Positions 53,417 to 62,930 of a DNA stretch of 64,000 bases are shown here, piece by piece (positions within the stretch are counted from its first letter, which is position 1; every line of letters starts with the position of its first letter). The notes under the pieces are model-generated. The model was given only the letters and a program-made list of their open reading frames with translations, ran no database searches and was not told where the DNA came from. The position numbers and the translations under genes are program-made. The stretch is from contig CALUXB010000001.1 in assembly GCA_944324645.1 (NCBI GenBank), forward strand, positions 364,837-428,836, in the 5' to 3' direction. The DNA is from an uncultured Elusimicrobiales bacterium (GTDB lineage: Bacteria; Elusimicrobiota; Elusimicrobia; Elusimicrobiales; Elusimicrobiaceae).

Positions 53417-53724
53417 TATTTGGCTCCTCCTTGATTAGCAGGCGTTGCATTGGTCAGGAACCCTACAATGCCCGATTTTAAAACGGTTAGTTTGACATTT
53501 TCGGCCACTTTGACTTCTACGGCGTTGTCTTTAAACCCCACCACCGTACCGACGACGCCGCCCGGCAGAACGATTTCGTCTCCTTTTTGCAAAGCGTCCA
53601 CTTTGGCCTGTCTTTCAATCTCGCGTTTTTTCTGCCCGCGGCCGGACCAGAAAATCATGACCATAATGATAATAATCATGAGCATAAAAAACAGGTTGCC
53701 GCTGCCGGCTTGTGCTGTGTTCAT
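53416..53724 (-). CDS. yajC: Sec translocase accessory protein YajC
   Basis: A 102-aa single-span protein with FFMLMIIIIMVMIFWSGRGQKKREIERQAKVDALQKGDEIVLPGGVVGTVVGFKDN, the standard YajC profile: one N-terminal membrane helix, then a small basic beta domain. It is the first gene of the yajC-secD-secF operon, with a GGAGGCAG ribosome site before its ATG. Confidence 0.96.
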   Translation of the reverse strand: MNTAQAGSGNLFFMLMIIIIMVMIFWSGRGQKKREIERQAKVDALQKGDEIVLPGGVVGTVVGFKDNAVEVKVAENVKLTVLKSGIVGFLTNATPANQGGAK

Positions 53725-53871
53725 ACTGCCTCCATCATAGTAAAAGTAAATATACGGATACCTAAAGATTCTAGCATATTTGGATATGGAACAAAGAGAG
53801 AGTGTTAAAAATGAGAAAATAATGTACTATGAGAAAACTCTTATAAATAGTTTTTGTTTGGGGGAGGGAAA

Positions 53872-54348
53872 ATGAAAGGGGAACAAAGAATGTCTGAAAA
53901 AGGTTTTATTAAACGGTTTGCTGGTGGTTTTACCTTGATAGAGCTCTTGGTAGTGGTGCTAATTATTGGCATTTTATCAGCCATCGCTTTGCCGCAATAT
54001 CCAAAAACGGTGCGGCGGGCCAAAATGCCGGAGGGCGTCATTCAGTTGCGCAATGCGGCCAGAATGCTGGATGTGTGTCGTTTGGCTACCGGGCAGACCT
54101 GTTTGTTGGAGGATGCGGGAGTGGAATTCCCGGGCACTTTTGATGAAAACTGTGGTGCCGGTTATAAAGGCGGGTGTTGGTACACGAACTCTTGGATTTA
54201 TGAGCCGGACGGCGAAGCGTATTTGAATGAAGGTTATAACTTAGATGACTTTGATTTTTTTAATTCTCCGGTTTCGCTTCTTTTGCGTGACATTGATAAT
54301 AAAACGGAGTTGTGGTGCTGCGGAGATGAGTCTTTGTGCCGTTCCTAA
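53872..54348 (+). CDS. Type IV pilin-like protein, cassette 6 (ordinary start)
   Basis: A prepilin of 158 aa with a 19-residue leader (MKGEQRMSEKGFIKRFAGG) before FTLIELLVVVLIIGILSAIALPQYP and Glu5. The gene has a very strong GGGGGAGGG ribosome site 4 nt before the ATG and no palindrome or T tract, so like cassette 4 it lies outside the switch-element group. An internal ATG (53890) is a weaker alternative start. The C-terminal part is acidic with paired cysteines (CRLATGQTC, CGAGYKGGC, CCGDESLC). Confidence 0.9.
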   Translation: MKGEQRMSEKGFIKRFAGGFTLIELLVVVLIIGILSAIALPQYPKTVRRAKMPEGVIQLRNAARMLDVCRLATGQTCLLEDAGVEFPGTFDENCGAGYKGGCWYTNSWIYEPDGEAYLNEGYNLDDFDFFNSPVSLLLRDIDNKTELWCCGDESLCRS

Positions 54349-54458
54349 GGATTTACGGAACAGGCCGGTTTGGCTACCTGTTTAAAATAAAATAGCGTTT
54401 TTGTTTTGGTGTGGGCTCCTGGCTTAAGATGGGAGCCCCTTTTTATGTTGCTTTTTAG

Positions 54459-54866
54459 ATGGAAAAAGAAAGGCTTGCCGGACAGCAAGTGAAAAGTAAA
54501 AGCACAAACGGCAAATCCCATACGCTAAAAAGGTTGAAAATTTTCTTAGAGGATTTATCTTGTTGGAAAGCTCTCTATAGAAAAGCCGCGCGGGAAATGT
54601 TTTGGCAGACGGAATGTAAAACAATTTCTACAAGGGATTTTATAGGTGGTTTTCTCTTTTTTGTGGTCTGCCCCGAATCGGTCTATAACGCAAAGGCCGC
54701 TTTGATGTGGAATGCCGGACGGAAGAAATTTGTTTGTCTGACAAAACTGCTTGAAGTGGGAACTGCTGTGGCAAAAGTAGATAACAACGGCACCTCTGCA
54801 ATGCAATTTGCCGAGGATGAGCAGATAGCAGAAATGCTTCAAGAATATACCGCCTCTAAAAGCTGA
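54459..54866 (+). pseudogene. Ankyrin-like remnant
   Basis: An open frame of 135 aa. The first 95 residues are basic without a known fold, while the last roughly 40 (LLEVGTAVAKVDNNGTSAMQFAEDEQIAEMLQEYT) match the end of an ankyrin repeat. Upstream repeats are missing and no ribosome site is visible, so this is probably a decayed ankyrin gene rather than a working one. It lies between pilin cassettes 6 and 7; an intact ankyrin gene at 18431 likewise lies between two pilins. Confidence 0.45.
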
Positions 54867-54891
54867 AGCCGCCGTTGGCTTTAGTGGATTT

Positions 54892-54922
54892 TACAAAACC
54901 CCGCTTTTAAAGCGGGGTTTTG
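54892..54922. terminator. Terminator after the ankyrin-like remnant
   Basis: CAAAACCCCGCTT pairs with AAGCGGGGTTTTG (symmetrical), possibly active in both directions. Confidence 0.65.
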
Positions 54923-55003
54923 CATAGCTCAGAACAATACTCTTACGCTATATCAGAAGGAAACGCACCTGTAAGAAAAGGGATATGGGGTTTTTAAAAG
55001 GGC

Positions 55004-55059
55004 TTGCATTGTTTTTTTTTTTTGATACATTTTGCCTATGTGCAAAATGTATCAAAAAA
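55004..55059 (+). promoter_or_regulatory. Pilin switch element 5
   Basis: TTGCAT (55004-55009), 16-nt spacer with T12 (55012-55023), TGA-TACATT (-10 at 55026-55031), 6 nt, ATG at 55038. Perfect 18-bp inverted repeat 55018-55035 / 55042-55059 around a 6-nt spacer containing the start codon. Confidence 0.78.
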
Positions 55060-55610
55060 TCATTCCGTTTGCCAAAAACCTCTTAGGCGGCATTTTAACG
55101 CGTTTTTTTGGCAGGTCTTTAGTGGCTAAAAGCCATTGCTGTCCGGTTGTTTGCGGCGGCTTTACGCTTATAGAGCTGTTGGTGGTGGTGCTTATTATGG
55201 GTATTTTGGCAGCGCTGGCGATACCCAAATACCAAATAGCGGTGGAGAAAAGCCGCGCAGCAGAAGCGTTAACGGTTATGGCTGCTATTGTACAAGCTGA
55301 AGAAGTGTATTATATGGAGAATGCCTCTTATACTGCAGATTTTTCTGAGTTAAGTATATCTAATCCTGTGCAAAGTACATACTGGGTATATGGTTGGGCG
55401 GGACAGTCGGTTCAAGCATCGCCGAAAAAAGGACGGGATAAAGAGCGTTATTTTTTGGTTTATCGTGTTTCACGTTTGGTGGCTAGCGGGTCTGCTCGCA
55501 TTGCCTGTGGTACTGAGGATACTGCTTCTTTGGAATATACGGAACGTTTATGCAAAGCGCTGGGAGCAAAAGAAAAGGAAAATGAGAGGCGATGGATTTT
55601 ATCAAAATAA
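55038..55610 (+). CDS. Type IV pilin-like protein, cassette 7 (long leader)
   Basis: A prepilin of 190 aa with a 41-residue leader (MCKMYQKIIPFAKN, then a Gly/Arg-rich part and CCPVVCGG) before FTLIELLVVVLIMGILAALAIPKYQ and Glu5. The leader is clearly homologous to that of cassette 5, while the C-terminal domains differ. Paired C-terminal cysteines are visible (IACGTEDTASLEYTERLCKALG). The M-x-K-I/M-Y-Q-K leader start is again encoded by the palindrome; here codon 4 is ATG (Met) because the arm base has changed. Confidence 0.9.
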   Translation: MCKMYQKIIPFAKNLLGGILTRFFGRSLVAKSHCCPVVCGGFTLIELLVVVLIMGILAALAIPKYQIAVEKSRAAEALTVMAAIVQAEEVYYMENASYTADFSELSISNPVQSTYWVYGWAGQSVQASPKKGRDKERYFLVYRVSRLVASGSARIACGTEDTASLEYTERLCKALGAKEKENERRWILSK

Positions 55611-55631
55611 AATAGGCAGAGCAGAACATTT

Positions 55632-55664
55632 ATCAAAACGCCGCGTTTTCCGCGGCGTTTTGCG
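55632..55664 (+). terminator. Terminator of pilin cassette 7
   Basis: CAAAACGCCGCG (55634-55645) pairs with CGCGGCGTTTTG (55651-55662). Confidence 0.75.
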
Positions 55665-55736
55665 CTCTATAAAGCTTCCAGTTGAAGAAAAAAGAGGGAG
55701 CGGGGCCGGCCCCGTATGAGGCGCGGGTATAAGACA

Positions 55737-57476
55737 TTATTTATCCGTCCAAAAAGTGCGCACCAAATCTAACACGGGCCGGTCGGCCGGTTGGGTGGAG
55801 TTGAGCGGTATAAACTGTCGGTTTTGGGCGGTATGGACTACCACATAATCTTCTTTGACGTCAAAAATACTTCTCTGCTCTTCCAAATCAAACAGGCTAT
55901 GGCCAAAAAAACCTTTGGGCTGCGGCAGGTTGAGCAAATCCATCACGGTGGGGGCAATGTCTAACTGGCTGACTAGTTCGTCCTGCGCCAGCGGCTTGCC
56001 CAGCGGGGTGCGGGTAATAATGGCAAAAGGAATGCGGTCAAACACCGGTTGATAGGGTTTAAAAAGGGCGTTGGTGGGCGTGTTGGAGAAGGACGGGTGG
56101 TCCCCGGTGACCAGCACCAGCGTATCTTGGTCCAGCAGGCCTTTTTGGTCCAACGCTTGCAGGAAATAGCGCAAGTCCTGCCCGGCGCGCGCGTAGGCGC
56201 GGGGCATAGTGGGCACATCGTAAAAATCGGCGTCAATTTCCTGGTATGCGTGGTCCAAATAGTCCAGCCGGCCCAGCGGCACGTGCGTATCTACCGTCAG
56301 CAGCGTAATAAAAGTTTTTTCATCTTGGTGCTCTTGTAGGTATTGGACGGTATATTCAAAAAGCTTGCGGTCCGTCAGACCCCACCAGTCAATATAGGGC
56401 GCGTAATCGGGCAAATCGGAGAAAAAACTGCTTCCGCGCACCATGTCAAAGCCCGCTTGGTGGAAAAGCAGGTTTTCGTCCATATAATTTTCGTTGGCGC
56501 CGCGCAGAAAAGCGGTGTGAAAGCCGTGTCTCTTGAGCTCTTTGACAAAAGAAAGGGGGTAGCCGTTTTCATAATTTAATTTGGCGTTGGGGTGGGAGGA
56601 AAAAATAACCGTCAGCCCATAAAGCGTAGAAAGCGTGACTGAATGCAGCGTGTCAGAAGGATATTTTTCAAAAATTTGGTCATAGGTTTGGCTGGCGGCG
56701 GGGGGAATAAGCGGGTTAAAGCGGTGCATATATTTGGCAGAGAGGGACTCTGTGGCAATTAAAATGACGCGTTTATAGTCTTTACCAATGCCGCTGTTGC
56801 GGGCGGTAAAGACATTGTATTTTTGTGCGGTGTCTGCAACCGGGGCGGGCAAGGTGTCCGTAACTAGGGCTTGCTGAGGCCGGGCCAAGAGCGCACGCAG
56901 TGTATAAACGGGGGAGGGGGGCATCATATAGGTTGTTAAAAAGTCATACGGTTTGGGCAAAAGCGTGAGTGGGTTGAGCCAGCTGAGGAACAACAAGACG
57001 ATGGCAAAAATGCCCAACTGTTGGGCGGCGGTTTTGCGCGCGGGCGGCACAAAAAAGCGGCGTACGGAAAAAATACAAAAGAGTAAAAACAGTAGCAGGT
57101 AAGAGAGCACGCGCCAGTCAGTCAAGAAAGCATAGTCTCCGCCTTCCATAGTTTCTAAGTATTTGGCGCCAAAGCGTTCTTTAAAATACCACAACAGCAC
57201 CAAATCCGCCGTACAGGCCAAATAATAAACATAAAGAAACAGCGCCAGCACCCATTTGTTTTTTATGCCTATTAGGTTCAGCAGGGCCAAACACGCCCCT
57301 AAAAAACAAAATTCCACCAACAGGCGCATAGCCATAGCCGTCGCCCATGCCCCCGGGGCCGCTACTTCCAGCTGGTGCAGCCCAAATGCCGTCAAAGCCA
57401 GCGCCGGCAGAGAAGCCAGTAAAAGCAGTTTGTAATTGGTCTTGCATGTATGGTATAAATCGCGTAGAAAATTCAT
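55737..57476 (-). CDS. Membrane sulfatase / LTA-synthase-like phosphotransferase
   Basis: A 579-aa protein with five N-terminal membrane segments (residues about 17-35, 45-70, 75-98, 120-142 and 155-175) and an extracellular alkaline-phosphatase-fold domain. Seen: VILIATESLSAKYM (nucleophile region), TLYGLTVIFSSHPN, ITLLTVDTHVPLG, VLVTGDHPSFSN (metal ligands Asp-His) and QLDIAPTVMDLLNLP. This architecture is that of LTA synthases and phosphoethanolamine or phosphoglycerol transferases, which add polar groups to envelope glycans or lipids. The exact substrate cannot be chosen. It is divergent from thrS. Confidence 0.88.
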   Translation of the reverse strand: MNFLRDLYHTCKTNYKLLLLASLPALALTAFGLHQLEVAAPGAWATAMAMRLLVEFCFLGACLALLNLIGIKNKWVLALFLYVYYLACTADLVLLWYFKERFGAKYLETMEGGDYAFLTDWRVLSYLLLFLLFCIFSVRRFFVPPARKTAAQQLGIFAIVLLFLSWLNPLTLLPKPYDFLTTYMMPPSPVYTLRALLARPQQALVTDTLPAPVADTAQKYNVFTARNSGIGKDYKRVILIATESLSAKYMHRFNPLIPPAASQTYDQIFEKYPSDTLHSVTLSTLYGLTVIFSSHPNAKLNYENGYPLSFVKELKRHGFHTAFLRGANENYMDENLLFHQAGFDMVRGSSFFSDLPDYAPYIDWWGLTDRKLFEYTVQYLQEHQDEKTFITLLTVDTHVPLGRLDYLDHAYQEIDADFYDVPTMPRAYARAGQDLRYFLQALDQKGLLDQDTLVLVTGDHPSFSNTPTNALFKPYQPVFDRIPFAIITRTPLGKPLAQDELVSQLDIAPTVMDLLNLPQPKGFFGHSLFDLEEQRSIFDVKEDYVVVHTAQNRQFIPLNSTQPADRPVLDLVRTFWTDK

Positions 57477-57530
57477 CTTGGGTGCCCGGCAGGCATAGCC
57501 TGTAATTTGATATACTTATTATATAAATTT

Positions 57531-57547
57531 AAGCGGTATTCCCGCTG
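57531..57547 (+). promoter_or_regulatory. Hairpin just upstream of the thrS ribosome site
   Basis: AGCGG (57532-57536) and CCGCT (57542-57546) can pair directly before the GAAGGA ribosome site, so it may modulate thrS translation. No T-box features fit in the roughly 80-nt leader. Confidence 0.35.
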
Positions 57548-57557
57548 AAGGATACTT

Positions 57558-59309
<1,752 letters not shown>

Positions 59310-59325
59310 CTTTTGCCAAGACCTA

Positions 59326-59357
59326 AAAAACCCCGCCTTTGTGCGGGGTTTTTATTT
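59326..59357 (+). terminator. Terminator of thrS
   Basis: AAAACCCCGC (59327-59336) pairs with GCGGGGTTTT (59343-59352), followed by T-rich sequence. Confidence 0.9.
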
Positions 59358-59495
59358 TCTCGGTGTTATAAATACAAAGGGCAGACCTGTCTTGGGGCCG
59401 CAGAAGAGAAATGCCCCAGTGTAACTGCTTAAGGATGTAATATGTAAGCAGCATTCTCTGTGCCAGGCAGTTTTTGGGGATTGCCTTTGTGGAAT

Positions 59496-61014
59496 TTACA
59501 AAGGCTTTTTGAGGCCTGGTGTTTGCAAAATTGCTTTTTCCCATAGAATGGAAATTTCGTTTTGGATAATAGGAAGCTGAAAGCGTTTGGGAGGATAGTT
59601 TGTCAACAGGAAATTTTCCCAAATGGCGGCATCTTTTATATACTCTTTGGGCAGTCTAAAAGCGAATCCTCCCCAGCTGGGCTTCTTCAGCTGGTGCCGT
59701 TGGTAAAACAACTCAGCATATTCATCCAAAATCTGCTTCATCTGCGTACACTCTTTTTCATTGCCGCCCTGGCAAGAGTATTGGTTTTGCGGGCGTCTGT
59801 AGAAATAATATTGCGTTGGCTGATTGCGTCTATAAACAAACATAGAAGCACTTGCCGGTACCGCAGAGCCATTTAATACAAAGTCATATACAAAATTATA
59901 CCCGTTGTTTAAATAAGCAAACAGATAAACCAGTTGGTTGTTTTGATCCGTTATATAGGCATAAACGGGTATGCCCGGGTTTTGGTTGTCCTGGCGAATG
60001 GCTAATATCATATTTCCGGCAGGGAGAGATAAATAAGTTGTAAAAGAATCCGCCCCTGGCTTTTCATAACTATCCACTAAATTGTTTGTGCGGAAATCTC
60101 TTATTTGAAAAGAGTTTGTTGTGTCGGGTTTAAACACAAAGGGCTGGGGGCAATAAAATCACAATCCGCGGCCGGCTGCATCGGCTGTTGCAGCAACTGA
60201 GGATTGCTGGGGGTAATGCGAATGACGCTTTGCGGGTTGCCGTCTTTACAGAAAGTATAAACGGTACGGCTGCCCTGATAATCTATGTAAGTGGGCCTTC
60301 TGTTTAATTGTTTGCCATTATGGAATTTTCTTGAGGCGGTGCAAAAAGAGGTAAAGGACACTTCGCCAATATCTTGTTGGTTTTGTTGAGCAGAAAGATA
60401 CAAAGCATTCACAACAGCGTCTGCATCATCACAGGTTAAGTTGTCTTCTAAGTTCATAATAGAGATTTGCTCTCCGCTGCCAAACATTATATCTTGGGGT
60501 TGAAATTGCCCCGGATATAAATCCGACATACGCAAAGCGTGCCCTACCTCGTGCAACAAGGTGGCTTTGTTTGGTATATCCTCAGAGTCCACTAATGTAT
60601 AAATGCTCATAGAGGTTGGATTAAAGCAACCCATTGCTCCTCTAGGACAGTAAGTCCGGGTGTCTGAATTGTTGAAATAGAAGGTAATGTCCGGATTTTC
60701 TGTAGTTTGTATATAATTGTGTTCGTCCGCTCCAAAACGGATAAAGTCCAGCAGTGGGGCCAAATCTTGTTTTTTTGTTCATTTAAGTAAGAGAGTACAT
60801 TTTCAAACCAGGCGGAAAAAACTTTCACTATATACTGTGCAGAATCCGGGCCGGAATTTACCGTCTGAAAGTGTATGGGCTGTTTTTTTACAATAAGGTC
60901 AGAAATATAGGGCTTGCGGAAGACGCTGGTATCAATAATATGCGGTTCCGCGGCCAGATAAATAGGCGTTAATAATATAAAAAAAGACAAGCAGAAAGAA
61001 AAAAATTTTCTCAT
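59496..61014 (-). pseudogene. Secreted metzincin-like metalloprotease, split by two frameshifts
   Basis: Three overlapping minus-strand frames give one continuous protein if one base is added at each of two homopolymers: an A7 run near 60767-60773 and a C5 run near 60146-60150. With both corrected, the length is exactly 507 codons (506 aa). The N-terminus is a signal peptide (MRKFFSFCLSFFILLTPIYLAAE). The zinc site LLHEVGHALRMSDLY (HExxHxxxxxD) and a possible Met-turn (ISIMN) identify a metzincin-type protease. The C-terminal third is a beta-rich Asn/Tyr region without a known family. It may be a true pseudogene, a phase-variable gene, or an assembly artefact. TATAAT lies 6 nt before the ATG. 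Confidence 0.75.
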
Positions 61015-61026
61015 ATATAAATTATA
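61015..61026 (-). promoter_or_regulatory. -10 box abutting the ATG (leaderless)
   Basis: TATAAT (61026-61021), then TTATAT, then the ATG at 61014. Confidence 0.6.
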
Positions 61027-61365
61027 AAAGAAACATTCTTAGAAAACGAGGGCCAAAAGTCCTAGGAAAAAAATTGTTTGGAACTAGAAAAAAATAGGAC
61101 TGCAAGCTAAAAAACGAGCGTACCAGGGCAGCAGAAGCGTATTTGTAAGAAACAAACTTTGGCCAAGATTTTGTGTGTGGAAAAGGGGGGAACGAATTTC
61201 TTGATTTCCAATCAGTCTTACGTCCGGGGCTGTTATTTCAAACTCCCGTTTGGATTTATTTTGCCCGCTATGAAACTTCTTGCAAGAGAAATTATTTTCT
61301 TATAGTGTTTTTACGTTTTCTCTCTGAGTCCCACATCCGGTGTGTATAGTAGGAGGTATTTATAA
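61027..61365. other. Non-coding stretch of about 340 bp
   Basis: AT-rich sequence between the protease remnant and the DUF167 terminator. No open frame, repeat or convincing structure was seen. Confidence 0.5.
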
Positions 61366-61390
61366 AAATGGCCCGCTGGAAGCGGGCCAT
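61361..61390 (-). terminator. Terminator of the yggS-yggU operon
   Basis: ATGGCCCGCT pairs with AGCGGGCCAT, followed by TTTTTATA on the minus strand. Confidence 0.88.
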
Positions 61391-61408
61391 TGGATAATTC
61401 AAAAAAGC

Positions 61409-61675
61409 TTACGGAATGGAATCCATTATTTTGCGCAACTCTTCTTCGCTTTTGTCACGCACTTCCACGGTTTTTTCTTTGCCCTTGGCCCCTTTGACAA
61501 TGATGATTTGCTCTTCTTTAACGGCAAAGAAATCCGCCAAGAAAGTTTTCATAATGGCGTTGGCGGGGTCGTCATCCACTTTTTTATTTTTAATCTTCAT
61601 CCGCAACACGCTGCCAATGCGGCTGATGATTTCGTTGCGCCCTGAAGTGGGAATGACGCGAACCTTTATAATCAT
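61409..61675 (-). CDS. DUF167 family protein (YggU-like)
   Basis: An 88-aa cytoplasmic protein of the YggU/DUF167 family: IIKVRVIPTSGRNEIISRIGSVLRMKI at the start (the family has KVxPxxxxxxI) and DDPANAIMKTFLADFF as the central helix, with VKGAKGKEKTVEV near the end. The function is not established. It lies 14 bp after yggS in the same operon, the usual arrangement, and has a GGAGG ribosome site. Confidence 0.88.
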   Translation of the reverse strand: MIIKVRVIPTSGRNEIISRIGSVLRMKIKNKKVDDDPANAIMKTFLADFFAVKEEQIIIVKGAKGKEKTVEVRDKSEEELRKIMDSIP

Positions 61676-61689
61676 AATTCCTCCAAATA

Positions 61690-62382
61690 TTAGGCAAACA
61701 GCCGGCTGCCTACCCGGGGCAATGTGGAGCCCTCCTCCACAGCCGTTTCAAAATCTGCACTCATACCTAAAGATAAGTATCTTTGGGTTAGCGAAACCGG
61801 AAAATCCCGGTCAAACGCCGCTTTTACTTCCTTAAACAGGGGCCGCAGCGTTTGCGGATTGTCCGTTTGGGGGGCAATGGCCAGATAACCGCACGGACAT
61901 AAATTTTTTAAATCTTGCATTTGCCGCAGCAAAAGCGGCGCCTGTTCCAAAGAAACGCCAGACTGACTTTCCCTGTCTGTTAACTTAATTTGCACCATTA
62001 CATACAGGTTTTTGCCCAATTTTTGCGCTTGGGCATTTAAAGCCTGGGCGGTACGTATGTCGTCTATGGAATCAATAAAATCAAACAGTTTGGCCGCTTG
62101 GGCTGCTTTATTTCTTTGCAAATGTCCAATGAAGTGTTTGACAATGTTGTATCTTGCAAATTCAGGGCGGGTCCAGCGGGATAGCGCTTGCTGGACGCGG
62201 CTTTCGCCTATATGCTTTATGCGGCCGGTGGCAAGCAGGGCCAGTACTTCCTCATCTTGGGCGTATTTGGTAACCGCCATCAGATGTACGTCGCTTTGGC
62301 TGCGCCCGGCGCGTTGGCACGCTTGGGTTAAAGCGGTTTCTACAGCCTGTATATTTTGGCTTATTCTATCTGCCACATTCAT
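61690..62382 (-). CDS. yggS: PLP homeostasis protein YggS/PROSC
   Basis: A 230-aa PLP-binding barrel protein without its own catalytic partner domain. Visible: the PLP Lys in LMAVTKYAQDEEVL, HFIGHLQRNKAAQA and SLGMSADFETAVEEGSTLPRVGSRLF, which holds the phosphate. The family balances vitamin B6 and amino/keto acid pools. The start is placed at 62382 because the family N-terminus aligns there; the ATG 15 nt upstream is the base directly after a TATAAT box and cannot be in a transcript started 6-7 nt downstream of it. Confidence 0.92.
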   Translation of the reverse strand: MNVADRISQNIQAVETALTQACQRAGRSQSDVHLMAVTKYAQDEEVLALLATGRIKHIGESRVQQALSRWTRPEFARYNIVKHFIGHLQRNKAAQAAKLFDFIDSIDDIRTAQALNAQAQKLGKNLYVMVQIKLTDRESQSGVSLEQAPLLLRQMQDLKNLCPCGYLAIAPQTDNPQTLRPLFKEVKAAFDRDFPVSLTQRYLSLGMSADFETAVEEGSTLPRVGSRLFA

Positions 62383-62488
62383 AAAAACCCTTGACATATT
62401 ATATCAAAATTTACTTAAATCATCAATTTTTAAAGCATTATAGAGGCAGCTGTTTGGTCTTTTGTTGTTATGTCAAAAAAACCGAAAA

Positions 62489-62528
62489 CAAAAAAGAGCC
62501 CTCCGTATTCCATAAATACGGAGGACTC
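62489..62528 (-). terminator. Terminator of the structured RNA
   Basis: GAGTCCTCCGTATT pairs with AATACGGAGGGCTC on the minus strand and is followed by T6. Confidence 0.92.
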
Positions 62529-62883
62529 TAAGTGCACTCATTCATTTTTCTTCCTTCCCCGGGATTGGGCCTATAGATCACAAGACAGTGAAATGTTCCC
62601 TGCAAAACCAACCACAGCTTCGGACCGTTTCTCAGCCGTTTTCCGCCTTTGCGGCAGAAACCTAAGCGTACGCACCGTAAACTGCTGCGGTCTTCCCGTT
62701 TTGATGTCAAAGAACATTTATTTTTCTGCTTCAAAGCCGTGTACTTATGCTTCACCGTTCTTCGCGGTATCTGGCTGGCACGGCCCGACCAGTTTATACG
62801 CCTTGCACCGTTTTACATCACCGGGTAAAACTGGCTCCGGCATACATTTTCTGTCCTGTATATCCCGGCCTTCTCTAGGGATA
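62490..62883 (-). ncRNA. Unrecognised structured RNA, about 390 nt
   Basis: A minus-strand region with its own promoter (TTGTTT at 62916-62911, 16 nt, TATACT at 62894-62889) and its own strong terminator, but no reading frame of protein-like composition. Stems seen: CCGGGAT (62868-62862) with ATCCCGG (62565-62559), closing the ends; GTTTTAC/GTAAAAC at 62810-62816 and 62825-62831, nested in AAACTGG/CCAGTTT (62828-62834, 62789-62795) as an alternative; GCCGTG/CACGGC at 62736-62741 and 62779-62784 enclosing ACCG/CGGT. The size fits RNase P or tmRNA, but their signature sequences are not visible. It lies between yggS and the S24-like repressor gene. Confidence 0.6.
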
Positions 62884-62888
62884 CTATA

Positions 62889-62916
62889 AGTATAATGTTT
62901 TTGGCGCTAAAAACAA
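62889..62916 (-). promoter_or_regulatory. Promoter of the structured RNA
   Basis: -35 TTGTTT and -10 TATACT with a 16-nt spacer on the minus strand; the predicted start is near 62882. Confidence 0.55.
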
Positions 62917-62930
62917 GGGGGCCGCCTCTT

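Noticed and set aside
57480..57557. A T-box riboswitch upstream of thrS
   Set aside because: The leader is only about 80 nt, far shorter than a T-box, with no terminator/antiterminator pair.
62528..62755. A 75-codon frame inside the structured RNA
   Set aside because: It is basic and low in complexity, has no homology, and lies within dense stem-loops between a promoter and a terminator.
62490..62883. Reading the structured RNA as RNase P, tmRNA or a cobalamin riboswitch
   Set aside because: The GAGGAAAGTCC/ACAGAA pair of RNase P and the tRNA-like 3' end of tmRNA are not in place. AGCCAGATACCGC resembles a B12 box, but the other riboswitch core motifs are absent and the downstream gene does not fit.
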